A DNA stretch of 64,000 nucleotides from Aciduricibacillus chroicocephali (GCF_030762805.1 NZ_CP129113.1:1-64000), one strand, 5' to 3'. Shown: positions 23,279 to 31,346, counted from the first letter of the stretch. Numbers and translations are program-made. Notes: generated by a model not told the origin, from the sequence alone.

Positions 23279-23713
23279 ATGAATCTGAAAAAATACACAG
23301 ATTACTCGCTGCGTGTGCTCATCTTTACGGCGACAAAAGGAGATGGTGAACTTTCCAGTATCAAAGAGATTTCGGAAGTTTACCATATCTCATCACATCA
23401 CCTCGGTAAAATCGTTTTTGAACTGAACAAGCTTGGCCTGATTGAAACAATCCGAGGCCGAGGCGGTGGTATCCGGCTTGCGAAAGACCCTGCAGAAATT
23501 AACATTGGCATGGTTGTCCGAGAGATGGAAGACGACTTCAATATCCTTGAGTGTTTTGACAAAGAGTTGAACCATTGCATTCTCTCACCTGCGTGCAAGT
23601 TGAAGCATGTGCTCAATGATGCCCTAAAGGCTTTTCTAGCTGTGCTCGACCAATATACACTCGCAGATCTTGTTTGGAATGATGATGAGCTGCGCCGTCT
23701 GTTTGGCCTGTAA
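23279..23713 (+). CDS. nsrR: NO-sensing transcriptional repressor NsrR (Rrf2 family)
   Basis: Rrf2-family winged-helix repressor that senses nitric oxide through an Fe-S cluster. The 144-residue protein begins MNLKKYTDYSLRVLIF; ATG at 23279 is preferred over an in-frame TTG at 23270 because AAGGAG (23263-23268) is correctly spaced for it. The recognition helix region (HHLGKIVFELNKLG) is followed by the wing ETIRGRGGGIRL. Three cysteines in ECFDKELNHCILSPACKLK (about 92, 100, 106) match cluster ligands. It is divergent from its expected target hmp. Confidence 0.95.
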   Translation: MNLKKYTDYSLRVLIFTATKGDGELSSIKEISEVYHISSHHLGKIVFELNKLGLIETIRGRGGGIRLAKDPAEINIGMVVREMEDDFNILECFDKELNHCILSPACKLKHVLNDALKAFLAVLDQYTLADLVWNDDELRRLFGL

Positions 23714-23819
23714 TTTTCACTATTCCCATGCTGTGAATTTTCTATTCATTGTTTCAAAATGTACAAGGCGGGAAGACATGTTTTGTGCATATAAAACAAT
23801 CGAAAAGGAGCGGATAATC

Positions 23820-24338
23820 ATGGGTAAACGAATTGCCTGTGTTGTTACAGATGAATTTGAAGATGTGGAATTTCAGGAACCTGCAGATGCCTATAAAGAG
23901 GAAGGACACGAAGTTGTTGTAATCGGCTTTGAGAAAGGTAAGAAAATCAAAGGGAAGCAAGGGGATGTCGAACTTACGGCAGATCTTGGAATTGATGATG
24001 CCAAAGCGGATGATTTCGATGCGCTCTTCATTCCGGGGGGCAACTCGCCAGACCAGCTTCGTGCGGATGACCGCTTTGTGAAGTTTGCTAAAAAGTTCAT
24101 GGATGATAAGAAACCGGTCTTCGCAATTTGTCACGGACCGCAGTTGCTCATTACGGCACGTACGCTTGAAGGCCGTGACGCAACAGGCTACAAATCGATT
24201 CAGGTGGATATTGATTATGCAAAGGCAAACTTGCATGACGAAGAGGTTGTCGTCTGCCAAAATCAGCTCGTTACAAGCCGTCAGCCAGATGACATCCCGG
24301 CGTTCAACCGTGAGTCATTAAAACTGCTTGCTTCATAA
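23820..24338 (+). CDS. DJ-1/PfpI family protein (YraA-like stress protein)
   Basis: Single-domain DJ-1/PfpI protein of 172 residues, most like B. subtilis YraA, described as a stress-related glyoxalase or deglycase of uncertain physiological role. The nucleophile elbow AICHGPQ (Cys near 104) with the upstream Glu region (EFEDVEFQEP) and IPGGNSPDQLRAD is intact. The true start is ATG at 23820 after AAAAGGAG; the 150-bp in-frame extension upstream is spurious. It follows nsrR by about 100 bp and has its own terminator. Confidence 0.88.
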   Translation: MGKRIACVVTDEFEDVEFQEPADAYKEEGHEVVVIGFEKGKKIKGKQGDVELTADLGIDDAKADDFDALFIPGGNSPDQLRADDRFVKFAKKFMDDKKPVFAICHGPQLLITARTLEGRDATGYKSIQVDIDYAKANLHDEEVVVCQNQLVTSRQPDDIPAFNRESLKLLAS

Positions 24339-24347
24339 ATAAATGAG

Positions 24348-24385
24348 AAAAGAGAGCCAATTATTAAATAGGCTCTCTTTTTTTA
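24348..24385 (+). terminator. Terminator after the DJ-1/PfpI gene
   Basis: AAAAGAGAGCC (24348-24358) pairs with GGCTCTCTTTT (24371-24381); a T-run follows. Confidence 0.85.
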
Positions 24386-24463
24386 TGCTTTCACGGCAGG
24401 TTGTAAATTTTGAAAAGTGGAAAGTTGAATTAACAAGGTAGGGATATAATTAATGTCATCCTT

Positions 24464-25750
24464 CTACTCTTTCACAATATTGAAGTTCTCTCCAAGCAGA
24501 ACCCAATTTTGAGGGAAGGCGAGACCGAGTTTCCAATAGCCTATACCGCGGAGCCCTTTTTCCTTCACAAGGTTGAATTTTGCCTGAATGGAACGTGCAT
24601 CTTCAAACCAGACTTCATGACGACGTCCTTGGTTATCTGTGTAGTTGAAGTACGGAGCTTGGCTTTTCGTGTCATATTGGATTACTGAATTCGTTTCGCG
24701 TGCGAGTGTAATGGCCTGCTGCGGGCTGAGAGCTTTGGCAAGAGTTCCACCTGGACGATACGGCAATGTCCAGTCATAACCGTATAAGTTCTGACCTAGA
24801 AGAATTTTATTTGCCGGCATAACAGAGAGTGCATAATCAACGACTCGGCGCACTTCATTTATTGGCGAGACGGCAAGTGGCGGTCCTCCTACATAACCCC
24901 ATTCATACGTCATAAGAAGGGAGTAATCTGCAATTTGGCCATGGGCTGCATAGTCATGAGCCTCAGATCCACCACCCTTTTGCGAGCTGCTTGTTTTCGG
25001 CACTAGCGTGGTAGAAATCTCGAGTCCTTCATTTTTTAAACGACTCCTTGCTTTACGCAGGAAACGATTGTACAATTCGCGATCTCCTGGAAGTAAAAAC
25101 TCAAAGTCGAAATCGACTCCGGTAAATCCAAGTCGCTTTGCTGTGTTGACAATTTCATCTAGCAGCTTATCTTGAACCGCCTGGACTGTGAAAACGATAT
25201 GAGCAAGCTCGCCGTTAAAGGAACCTTCAACTAGATTCGCAACACCCATAGTCAATGTCGTCCCCTGATTGGAGGCAATTGTCTTCAGATCGTCGAGCGG
25301 TGGCGGGATGAGTGTGCCGTCACGGTTCACTCTAAAACTGAAAGGCAGCAGATGGGTCAGATTTGGTACAGCCTTGCGAGCTGCGTTTTGCAGTGCAGGT
25401 GTAACCGTGTTGCCTTGTGGCTCTATATAGGCAACAGTTCTAGTATTTGTTTTGGGACGCGGTGGAATGTAGAGCCGCAAGCCTACTTGGAGTGGCTGAT
25501 TGACTGGAATTCGGTTGATTTCGGAAAGACGTGCAGCAGTTGTTCCATTATCGCGAGCAATTGTGTAGAGAGATTCGCCCGGTTGAACAAAATGGAATGA
25601 ACCGACAATAGGAATGACAAGAGCCTGACCGACAACGAGCTGGTTCGGCGCATCAAGCTCGTTTGCGTCAATAATAGCTTGGGGCGTCGTGCCATATGTA
25701 TTTGCAATGTTGAAAAGTGACTCATTTCTTTTTACAACATGGATTTGCAT
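24464..25750 (-). CDS. sleL: Spore cortex-lytic enzyme SleL (YaaH), LysM plus GH18
   Basis: N-acetylglucosaminidase-type enzyme that degrades cortex muropeptides during germination; deposited in the spore coat/cortex interface. The 428-residue protein has two N-terminal LysM domains (about 1-47 and 50-97) and a GH18 barrel. The catalytic strand reads GFTGVDFDFEFLLPG, with the acid Glu in DFDFE. ATG at 25748-25750 is chosen because it follows CAGGGAGG with proper spacing. That ribosome site is itself the 3' arm of the yaaI terminator hairpin. B. subtilis yaaH is sigma-E-dependent, and a sigma-E-like promoter lies just upstream. Confidence 0.94.
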   Translation of the reverse strand: MQIHVVKRNESLFNIANTYGTTPQAIIDANELDAPNQLVVGQALVIPIVGSFHFVQPGESLYTIARDNGTTAARLSEINRIPVNQPLQVGLRLYIPPRPKTNTRTVAYIEPQGNTVTPALQNAARKAVPNLTHLLPFSFRVNRDGTLIPPPLDDLKTIASNQGTTLTMGVANLVEGSFNGELAHIVFTVQAVQDKLLDEIVNTAKRLGFTGVDFDFEFLLPGDRELYNRFLRKARSRLKNEGLEISTTLVPKTSSSQKGGGSEAHDYAAHGQIADYSLLMTYEWGYVGGPPLAVSPINEVRRVVDYALSVMPANKILLGQNLYGYDWTLPYRPGGTLAKALSPQQAITLARETNSVIQYDTKSQAPYFNYTDNQGRRHEVWFEDARSIQAKFNLVKEKGLRGIGYWKLGLAFPQNWVLLGENFNIVKE

Positions 25751-25753
25751 ACG

Positions 25754-25809
25754 AAAAACCTCCCTGTTTATCACTTTTATAAGTTATGCAGGGAGGCTTG
25801 TCATATATG
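25754..25809 (-). promoter_or_regulatory. sleL control region: yaaI terminator hairpin holding the sleL SD, with sigma-E-like promoter
   Basis: Read on the minus strand, CCTCCCTG (25796-25789) pairs with CAGGGAGG (25766-25759), followed by five T: a terminator for yaaI whose 3' arm is the sleL Shine-Dalgarno. Between the arms lies CATAACTT (25788-25781), which fits the sigma-E -10 pattern CATAnnnT, with ATA about 15-17 bases upstream in ACATATATGA (25810-25801). A transcript starting there would begin inside the loop and lack the 5' arm. Confidence 0.6.
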
Positions 25810-25810
25810 T

Positions 25811-26347
25811 TTAAATCGGGTCAATATTTGCATTCATGACTTCTTTCATAATGGCGAGTGCATGGTCATTTCCAGTAACCGTTTCGGATGCCATGCAGTT
25901 TTTTGGTATCCACATTTTATAGCCAAGCATGTAGGCATCCTGGCCTGTGAATAAGAGGCAAATATCACCGGCAATCCCGGCCATGATGAGACGGTCTCTG
26001 TCCAAGTCGGAAAGCAACGACTGGAGTGGAGTTTGGAAAAAGGCTGAATGCATCGGTTTGATAAGGAAATAGTCTCCTTTATCAGGCTTGATTGCGTCCA
26101 GTATTTCTTTGTTACGCTCATTTCGACAATGATCCAATATAACATTGCGGTCCGATTCCCAAAGCTCATAATGGTCATTTACATAAATAATAGGTAACTC
26201 ATGCTCGTTTGCGAACTTCTTGAGCTTCTGTACATGTGGTACAATTTCTTTTGTGTGATTAAATAAGTTGTCGCCTCCGGGGAAGTCGAAATGGTTGATC
26301 AGGTCAACCATTAGGACTGCGGTATCTTTGAGATGATTATGGTCCAT
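25811..26347 (-). CDS. yaaI: Isochorismatase-family cysteine hydrolase YaaI
   Basis: A 178-residue alpha/beta hydrolase of the isochorismatase family. The catalytic triad can be placed: Asp in MVDLINHFDF (about 15), Lys in YFLIKPMHSAFF (about 97) and Cys in GIAGDICLLFTG (about 130). The substrate is unknown. The gene keeps the sleL-yaaI-tadA neighbourhood of B. subtilis. ATG at 26345-26347 follows GGGAGAGG on the minus strand. It is divergent from tadA with a 71-bp gap. Confidence 0.88.
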   Translation of the reverse strand: MDHNHLKDTAVLMVDLINHFDFPGGDNLFNHTKEIVPHVQKLKKFANEHELPIIYVNDHYELWESDRNVILDHCRNERNKEILDAIKPDKGDYFLIKPMHSAFFQTPLQSLLSDLDRDRLIMAGIAGDICLLFTGQDAYMLGYKMWIPKNCMASETVTGNDHALAIMKEVMNANIDPI

Positions 26348-26418
26348 AATGCCTCTCCCTTTCTTGGATGTAGCAGTATGTACATGTTTTCCTTTTTGCC
26401 AGAAATTGAAACGATAGG

Positions 26419-26895
26419 ATGAGTATTGTGACGGATGAATTTTTTATGAAAGAAGCGATTGCGGAAGCTCGTAAAGCTGAAGTAATGGCGGAAGTGCCAA
26501 TAGGGGCGTTAATCGTGCTCGATGGGGAGATTATTGGTCGCGGACATAATACACGTGAAACTGAACAGGAAACTTTGAGTCATGCGGAGTTACATGCAAT
26601 AAGGCAAGCGAATGAAGCAGTCGGCAGTTGGAGGCTCGAAGGATGTACACTTTATGCAACGTTGGAGCCTTGCCCTATGTGCGCGGGTGCAATTTTGCAG
26701 GCGCGGATTGAGCGGGTCGTATATGGAGCAGCTGACCCAAAGGCAGGGTGTTGTGGTACGTTCATGAATTTGCTTGGAGATGAACGCTTCAATCACCAGG
26801 CGGAAGTGGTTTCAGGAGTAATGGAAAAAGAGTGCGGGTCACTGCTGACGGATTTCTTTAAAGCATTACGGGAGAAAAAGAAAAGGAAAAAATAA
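26419..26895 (+). CDS. tadA: tRNA-specific adenosine deaminase TadA
   Basis: Deaminates A34 to inosine in tRNA-Arg(ACG), an essential editing step. Zinc and catalytic residues: HAE in LSHAELHAI (about His57/Glu59) and PCPMC (about Cys87/Cys90). The 158-residue length assumes ATG at 26419, whose ribosome site is weak. GTG at 26428 gives MTDEFFMKEAI, aligns better with the B. subtilis start and has AGGATGAG just before it, so the protein may be 155 residues. Convergent with the SRP RNA gene. Confidence 0.95.
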   Translation: MSIVTDEFFMKEAIAEARKAEVMAEVPIGALIVLDGEIIGRGHNTRETEQETLSHAELHAIRQANEAVGSWRLEGCTLYATLEPCPMCAGAILQARIERVVYGAADPKAGCCGTFMNLLGDERFNHQAEVVSGVMEKECGSLLTDFFKALREKKKRKK

Positions 26896-26930
26896 AAAAT
26901 CCCTGCCGATTGCTCGGACAGGGATTTTGA
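26896..26930. terminator. Bidirectional terminator between tadA and the SRP RNA gene
   Basis: AAAATCCCTG and CAGGGATTTT arms with inner CCGA/TCGG. The longer T-run (TTTTTTATTTTTT) is on the minus strand, where it ends the SRP RNA transcript. Confidence 0.85.
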
Positions 26931-26944
26931 GATTGCATATGTAA

Positions 26945-27212
26945 ACCGTGCACCCGTCTTTGTGACGGCGGTCCCAAGCGTTACTCAAGTTCATGGCTCA
27001 GCCCAGGCTTCCCTACGGCACACAAGAATTACTGCTTACTGCTGCTTCCTTCCGGACCTGACAGGGTTCGCAGGTTCCTATTGCGTAGGACCCGAACGTC
27101 AACACCAATTCCTTGAGGCAGGCCTTGCAGCCGCCGCCCCTAGGACGGGAGTTCAGCCTCGCTATAGCGGATTGCGAGTACAGGGTGCCGCTAGCTCCCC
27201 GCTTAGCACGGT
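26945..27212 (-). ncRNA. Signal recognition particle RNA (Bacillus large type)
   Basis: On the minus strand the RNA begins CCGTGCTAAGCGGGGAG and contains the universal SRP domain core CAGGTCCGGAAGGAAGCAGC, then GTGCCGTAGGGAAGCCTGGGC, and ends GGGTGCACGG, which pairs with the CCGTGC start. At about 268 nt it is the large Bacillus form with an Alu domain. A consensus promoter (TTGCAT, 17 bp, TATAAT) lies immediately upstream and a terminator downstream. In B. subtilis the scr gene sits between the same neighbours but runs in the dnaX direction; here it is reversed. Confidence 0.95.
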
Positions 27213-27219
27213 ATTCTAT

Positions 27220-27248
27220 ATTATACGGACTGAAAACGTTTTATGCAA
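27220..27248 (-). promoter_or_regulatory. Sigma-A promoter of the SRP RNA
   Basis: Minus strand TTGCAT (27248-27243), 17-bp spacer, TATAAT (27225-27220), placing the transcription start at about 27212, the RNA 5' end. Confidence 0.85.
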
Positions 27249-27629
27249 ATGAAAAGTATGGAAGTGGAGATTAAGGCAGCCGCCAGAGTATCTGTCTGTA
27301 AATGTCCAGCCATCATACTTTAAAGAACTTCCTAAGCTTCATACTAATAAGAGGTTGTCGTACCGGTTCCACATCGCTTTCAATTAAAAAATCAGTTATA
27401 ATTGTAAAGAGGCCTTATCTGTTAGATTACCTCACTCATGTTCTTCACAGGAATTCTGAAACACTACCTTTCATTGGGCTTCACTCTTGGTATAGGAAAA
27501 AGGCTAAGAGTTACAAAAAACACAGAAGCATTTTAAAATCCACATTACTGAAACACTCCGCTTTCATTTCACTTTCACCCATCTAATCGGTTATAATATT
27601 CAAGGAAATCAGTAGGAGGAACGAGCAAT
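27249..27629. other. 381-bp gap upstream of dnaX
   Basis: No supported gene; a 94-codon open frame at 27302 lacks a ribosome site and has unconvincing composition. TATAAT at 27592-27597 with TTCACT at 27568-27573 (18-bp spacer) is the best dnaX promoter candidate, about 30 bp before the start. A second TATAAT at 27397-27402 has no good -35. Confidence 0.45.
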
Positions 27630-29369
27630 ATGAGCTATCAGGCACTATACCGCACATGGCGTCCGCGGACTTTTCGCGATGTTGTCGGGCAGGAACATAT
27701 TACGCGCACGCTGCAAAACGCAATTGTTCAGCAGAAGTTTACGCATGCTTATCTATTCTCCGGGCCTAGAGGAACGGGTAAAACGAGTGCAGCCAAAATT
27801 TTTGCAAAGGCAGTTAATTGTGAGCGCGGACCGGCAATGGAGCCTTGCAATGAATGTGCGGCGTGCCGTGGTATCCAGGATGGTTCAATTTCGGATGTGT
27901 TCGAGATTGATGCTGCATCAAATACGAGTGTCGATGATATTCGCGAAATTCGCGATAAGGTCAAGTATGCTCCGAGTGTCGTTCCCTACAAAGTATATAT
28001 TATTGACGAAGTGCATATGATTTCGGTCAATGCGTTCAATGCACTTTTGAAAACGCTGGAAGAACCACCGGGTCATGTCATCTTCATCCTGGCAACAACG
28101 GAACCGCATAAGATACCACTAACAATCATCTCCCGCTGCCAGCGTTTCGATTTCAAGCCGATCTCAAATCATGCAATTGTTGGGCGCATGCAGGAAATTA
28201 CCGATTCTGAGCAGGTCGCTGTAACAGAAGAAGCACTGGAAACCGTAGCACTTGCTGCAGAAGGCGGGATGCGTGATGCTCTCAGCATTCTTGACCAGGC
28301 TATATCCTATAGTGAGAATGAAGTCGGGCTTGATGATGTACTGGCAGTGACCGGCAGTGTAGCTCAGTCGATGCTCGAACAGATTACGGCTTCCTTGTAT
28401 GGTGGCGAATCTCAAGAAGCACTGAGCCGTCTTGACGATATGCTGCAGGAAGGGAAAGACCCCGGTCGTTTCGTCTTTGATATGATTTACTTCTTGAGGG
28501 ATTTGCTGCTTTATCAGTCAGCGCCGGAACTTGCAGATTTGTTGGAGCGAGCGCGTGTAAATGAGACATTTAAGAAGCTCGCTGGAGAAGTGACATCAGA
28601 ATGGCTGGAGTCGGCCATTCTGGAATTCAACCGTTGCCAGCAGGAGATGAAGTGGACGAACAGCCCACGCGTTTTCATCGAGATTGCTCTTTTGCAAATT
28701 GCGGGAAGTGGACGAAAAACATTAGGCGCAGCGGGTTCGATAGCTGAATTGGATTTGCCGCAAGTGCAGCAGCTCATGGACAAAGTTTCCCAGCTTGAGA
28801 AGCAGCTTCAGAGCTTGAAGGCTAATCCAACACAGCATGAACAGAATGGTGGAGCGGCTAGAGAACAGCGACGTCCCCAAGCAAGAGCATCGAAGAACAG
28901 CTTTAAGATTCCTTACGAAAAAATTCGTACCGTGCTAGACCAGGCATCGAAGCCAAATCTGAAGGAAATTGCTGCACAATGGGGAGGTTTCCTCACCCAG
29001 TTAAAAACAGCAAGTCCGCCAGCACATGCGACAATCCTTGATTCTAAGCCTGCAGCAGCATCGGACCGGGCTCTTGTCGTTGCATTCAAATATGAGATAC
29101 ATTGCTCACTGTTCATGGATAACCGCGAGCTTGTAGAAAATGTTCTCTATCAGCAGCTGGGCAAGCAGCTAGAAATTATTCCAATCCCGCAGGAGGCATG
29201 GCAGGAGCTGCGTGAGCAGTACTTGGCAAGCCATGACAAGGCACAAGAGCATGATGGTGACGCAAGTGAAGGTACAGAAGGAGCGGTACAAGCTGAAATA
29301 GCTGATCCGCTCATTGAAGAGGCCCGTAAGCTTGTCGGTGATGATTTGCTGGAAATACATGAAGATTAA
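27630..29369 (+). CDS. dnaX: DNA polymerase III gamma/tau subunit
   Basis: Clamp-loader ATPase subunit that loads the DnaN ring. The 579-residue protein has Walker A GPRGTGKT (45-52), a four-Cys zinc module (CERGPAMEPCNECAAC, about 64-79), Walker B/DEVHM near 126, the SRC arginine finger near 169, and a C-terminal tau-like region with coiled-coil character around 370-395. ATG at 27630 follows GTAGGAGG. No slippery frameshift heptamer was identified. It heads the dnaX-yaaK-recR-yaaL run. Confidence 0.98.
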   Translation: MSYQALYRTWRPRTFRDVVGQEHITRTLQNAIVQQKFTHAYLFSGPRGTGKTSAAKIFAKAVNCERGPAMEPCNECAACRGIQDGSISDVFEIDAASNTSVDDIREIRDKVKYAPSVVPYKVYIIDEVHMISVNAFNALLKTLEEPPGHVIFILATTEPHKIPLTIISRCQRFDFKPISNHAIVGRMQEITDSEQVAVTEEALETVALAAEGGMRDALSILDQAISYSENEVGLDDVLAVTGSVAQSMLEQITASLYGGESQEALSRLDDMLQEGKDPGRFVFDMIYFLRDLLLYQSAPELADLLERARVNETFKKLAGEVTSEWLESAILEFNRCQQEMKWTNSPRVFIEIALLQIAGSGRKTLGAAGSIAELDLPQVQQLMDKVSQLEKQLQSLKANPTQHEQNGGAAREQRRPQARASKNSFKIPYEKIRTVLDQASKPNLKEIAAQWGGFLTQLKTASPPAHATILDSKPAAASDRALVVAFKYEIHCSLFMDNRELVENVLYQQLGKQLEIIPIPQEAWQELREQYLASHDKAQEHDGDASEGTEGAVQAEIADPLIEEARKLVGDDLLEIHED

Positions 29370-29406
29370 AATATGAATAATACAAACAATTAGGAGGCGT
29401 TTTATT

Positions 29407-29730
29407 ATGAAAGGCATGGGCAATATGGGCAATATGATGAAACAGATGCAAAAAATGCAGAAGAAGATGGCACAGGCGCAGGAAGAATTGTTTGAATCAA
29501 CTTTCACAGGAACTGCAGGCGGCGGAATGGTAACTGTGACGGCAAATGGTAAGAAGGAAATTACAGATATCGAAATTAAAGAGGAAGTCGTTGATCCAGA
29601 CGATGTTGAAATGCTTCAGGATTTGATTATCGCTGCGACGAATGATGTTTTGAAACAAATTGATGAAAAAACGGCTGATACTATGGGACAATTCACGAAA
29701 GGTTTGAACTTGCCTGGAGGAATGTTCTAG
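29407..29730 (+). CDS. yaaK: YbaB/EbfC-family nucleoid-associated protein
   Basis: DNA-binding dimer of 107 residues that coats DNA and influences nucleoid structure. The N-terminus is Gly/Met/Gln-rich ([21 protein letters not shown]) and forms a long helix; the rest is the compact YbaB fold ([18 protein letters not shown] ... [10 protein letters not shown]-like). It is conserved between dnaX and recR in most bacteria. ATG at 29407 follows TAGGAGG; recR begins 12 bases after the stop. Confidence 0.96.
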   Translation: MKGMGNMGNMMKQMQKMQKKMAQAQEELFESTFTGTAGGGMVTVTANGKKEITDIEIKEEVVDPDDVEMLQDLIIAATNDVLKQIDEKTADTMGQFTKGLNLPGGMF

Positions 29731-29741
29731 GAGGCGACGGA

Positions 29742-30338
29742 ATGTACTATCCGCAACCAATTTCAAAGCTGATTGACAGCTTTACAAAATTGCCAGGAAT
29801 CGGTCCTAAAACGGCCTCACGCCTGGCTTTTTACGTGTTGAATATGAAAGAAGACGATGTCCTTGAATTCGCACGGGCGCTTGTCAGTGCGAAACGTGAA
29901 CTGACACATTGCTCTGTTTGCGGGAACATAACAGATACGGATCCGTGTCGAATATGCCAGGATACTTCCCGTGATAGCTCGGTGATCTGTGTAGTTCAAG
30001 ATCCGAAAGACGTCATCGCGATGGAGAAAATGAAGGAGTTCCGTGGCAAGTATCATGTCTTGCATGGTGCCATTTCTCCAATGGATGGTATTGGACCAGA
30101 AGATATAAATGTGCCATCCCTGCTTAATCGGCTGAAGGATGAGGAAGTAAAAGAAATCATCCTTGCGACAAATCCGAATATTGAAGGGGAAGCGACGGCT
30201 ATGTATATTTCCCGTCTTGTCAAACCGTCTGGCATCCGCATAACAAGGATTGCTCATGGACTTCCAGTTGGCGGAGACCTTGAATATGCTGATGAAGTGA
30301 CATTGTCCAAGGCCCTTGAAGGAAGAAGAGAATTATAG
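29742..30338 (+). CDS. recR: Recombination mediator RecR
   Basis: Ring-forming DNA-binding protein that works with RecF and RecO to load RecA. The 198-residue product has an N-terminal helix-hairpin-helix ([15 protein letters not shown], about 18-32), a four-Cys zinc finger [16 protein letters not shown] (about 57-72), a TOPRIM domain starting [15 protein letters not shown] and the C-terminal Walker-B-like segment [19 protein letters not shown] at 29742 follows AGGAGGCG overlapping the end of yaaK. Confidence 0.98.
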   Translation: MYYPQPISKLIDSFTKLPGIGPKTASRLAFYVLNMKEDDVLEFARALVSAKRELTHCSVCGNITDTDPCRICQDTSRDSSVICVVQDPKDVIAMEKMKEFRGKYHVLHGAISPMDGIGPEDINVPSLLNRLKDEEVKEIILATNPNIEGEATAMYISRLVKPSGIRITRIAHGLPVGGDLEYADEVTLSKALEGRREL

Positions 30339-30355
30339 AAAACAGGTGATGCAAT

Positions 30356-30568
30356 TTGGCGAAGAAATTGAAGAAAAAGATCGTCGACAATGAGCTGCTT
30401 GATGCTATCTTCAAGATTGAGCGCGAGTGGAAACAGGTTCAGAACATTGTGGAGAAAAGTATCGATCCGAATGATATTAGCATCCACTTTGAAAAGCTTG
30501 CACGTGAGAAGTACTTGTACCTGCTGCGTGAGGCGCGCCACCGCAAGATTAGTGCTGTCCGTTACTAG
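30356..30568 (+). CDS. yaaL: YaaL-family protein (DUF2508), unknown function
   Basis: A 70-residue, highly charged, probably all-helical protein (LAKKLKKKIVDNELLDAIFKI, then EREWKQVQ). The start is TTG at 30356 after AGGTGAT; no ATG is available in frame. It lies 17 bp after recR, as in B. subtilis, and directly before bofA. Its function is unknown; conservation in this slot is the only evidence for importance. Confidence 0.85.
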   Translation: MAKKLKKKIVDNELLDAIFKIEREWKQVQNIVEKSIDPNDISIHFEKLAREKYLYLLREARHRKISAVRY

Positions 30569-30646
30569 TCAGTACTGATTCCAGTTCTAATTCCTTTGCC
30601 AAATCCATATATAAGTAACAGGGTAAAGGAAAGGAGTGGACGTTTC

Positions 30647-30910
30647 TTGAGTTCCACACTTGTCATTGCAGCGATGCTTGTACTTATTGTCATACTGCTT
30701 CTAGCAGGTGCACCGATCAAGCCTGTCCGTTTTGCCGGACAGGCTCTCGTGAAACTGGGGATTGGTGCCATGCTGCTGTTTTTCTTGAACGTCTTCGGCT
30801 CCGAGTTCGGACTGTATGTGCCGATTAATTTGTTCACGACAATCGTGACTGGGTTCCTCGGTGTCTTCGGTCTTGCATCACTTGCAGCAGTTAATTTCTT
30901 TATATTGTGA
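30647..30910 (+). CDS. bofA: Pro-sigma-K processing inhibitor BofA
   Basis: Integral membrane protein that holds the SpoIVFB protease inactive in the forespore outer membrane until the engulfment checkpoint is passed. The 87-residue product matches the B. subtilis length only if translation starts at TTG 30647 (AAAGGAG ten bases upstream); a longer in-frame extension to 30596 is rejected. Two hydrophobic segments are evident (about 3-20 and 33-48), and the C-terminal motif NVFGSEFGLYVPINLFTTIVTG is the conserved inhibitory region. Confidence 0.93.
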   Translation: MSSTLVIAAMLVLIVILLLAGAPIKPVRFAGQALVKLGIGAMLLFFLNVFGSEFGLYVPINLFTTIVTGFLGVFGLASLAAVNFFIL

Positions 30911-30913
30911 GGA

Positions 30914-30946
30914 AAAGTCCGGATGTGTCCGCATTCGGGCTTTTTA
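30914..30946 (+). terminator. bofA terminator
   Basis: AAAGTCCGGATG (30914-30925) pairs with CATTCGGGCTTT using G-U wobbles; a T-rich tail follows. Confidence 0.8.
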
Positions 30947-31027
30947 TTTTTGCCCAGCATCACAGCCCAAGCTGCCTCTGCATAATCTGTCTTGCAAATA
31001 ACTTTTTCAAAGAATCTCTTATTCTAT

Positions 31028-31056
31028 GTATAGGACTTAGGAGATTGGGAGAAGCT
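31028..31056 (+). promoter_or_regulatory. Candidate sigma-F promoter of csfB
   Basis: GTATA (31028-31032), 15-bp spacer, GGAGAAGCT (31048-31056), which fits the sigma-F -10 pattern GGnnAnAnT except at one position. Spacing is identical to the fin promoter at 52777. csfB is a sigma-F gene in B. subtilis. Confidence 0.5.
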
Positions 31057-31086
31057 AGTTATAACAAAACATGGAGGTGGCGGAAA

Positions 31087-31278
31087 ATGGAAAGAGTCAT
31101 TACTGCTGAACGTTGTGGGATTTGCGAAGAGGAAAAGGAGCGAGGAATTCATATCTTGCATATGTTCATCTGTGAAGCTTGTGAAAGAGCGATTGTGCAA
31201 ACTGAGCCGGAACAGACAGAATATGATCGATTTGTTGAGAAATTAAGAGATATTAATAAACCAAGACTTTATTCTTAA
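31087..31278 (+). CDS. csfB: Anti-sigma factor Gin (CsfB)
   Basis: Forespore zinc protein that binds sigma-G (and sigma-E) to prevent premature activity. The 63-residue product contains the two Cys pairs CGIC (10-13) and CEAC (about 30-33) that bind zinc and ends KPRLYS, like the B. subtilis protein's PPLYS. ATG at 31087 follows GGAGG (31073-31077); the long in-frame upstream extension is spurious. It stands directly after bofA; in B. subtilis an rRNA operon separates the two. Confidence 0.93.
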   Translation: MERVITAERCGICEEEKERGIHILHMFICEACERAIVQTEPEQTEYDRFVEKLRDINKPRLYS

Positions 31279-31280
31279 TC

Positions 31281-31316
31281 AAGCCCCCGCTGACATGCTG
31301 CGAGGGCTTTCTTTTT
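31281..31316 (+). terminator. csfB terminator
   Basis: AAGCCCCCGC (31281-31290) with GCGAGGGCTT (31300-31309), followed by TCTTTTTG. Confidence 0.78.
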
Positions 31317-31346
31317 GTGTAGAGGGCAAGAATCGGCCTCGTCTAA

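Noticed and set aside
26962-27252. 96-codon frame across the SRP RNA
   Set aside because: It is antisense to the SRP RNA gene, whose conserved core, promoter and terminator explain the sequence.
27302-27586. 94-codon frame upstream of dnaX
   Set aside because: No ribosome site, atypical composition and no recognisable homology; it lies in the dnaX promoter gap.
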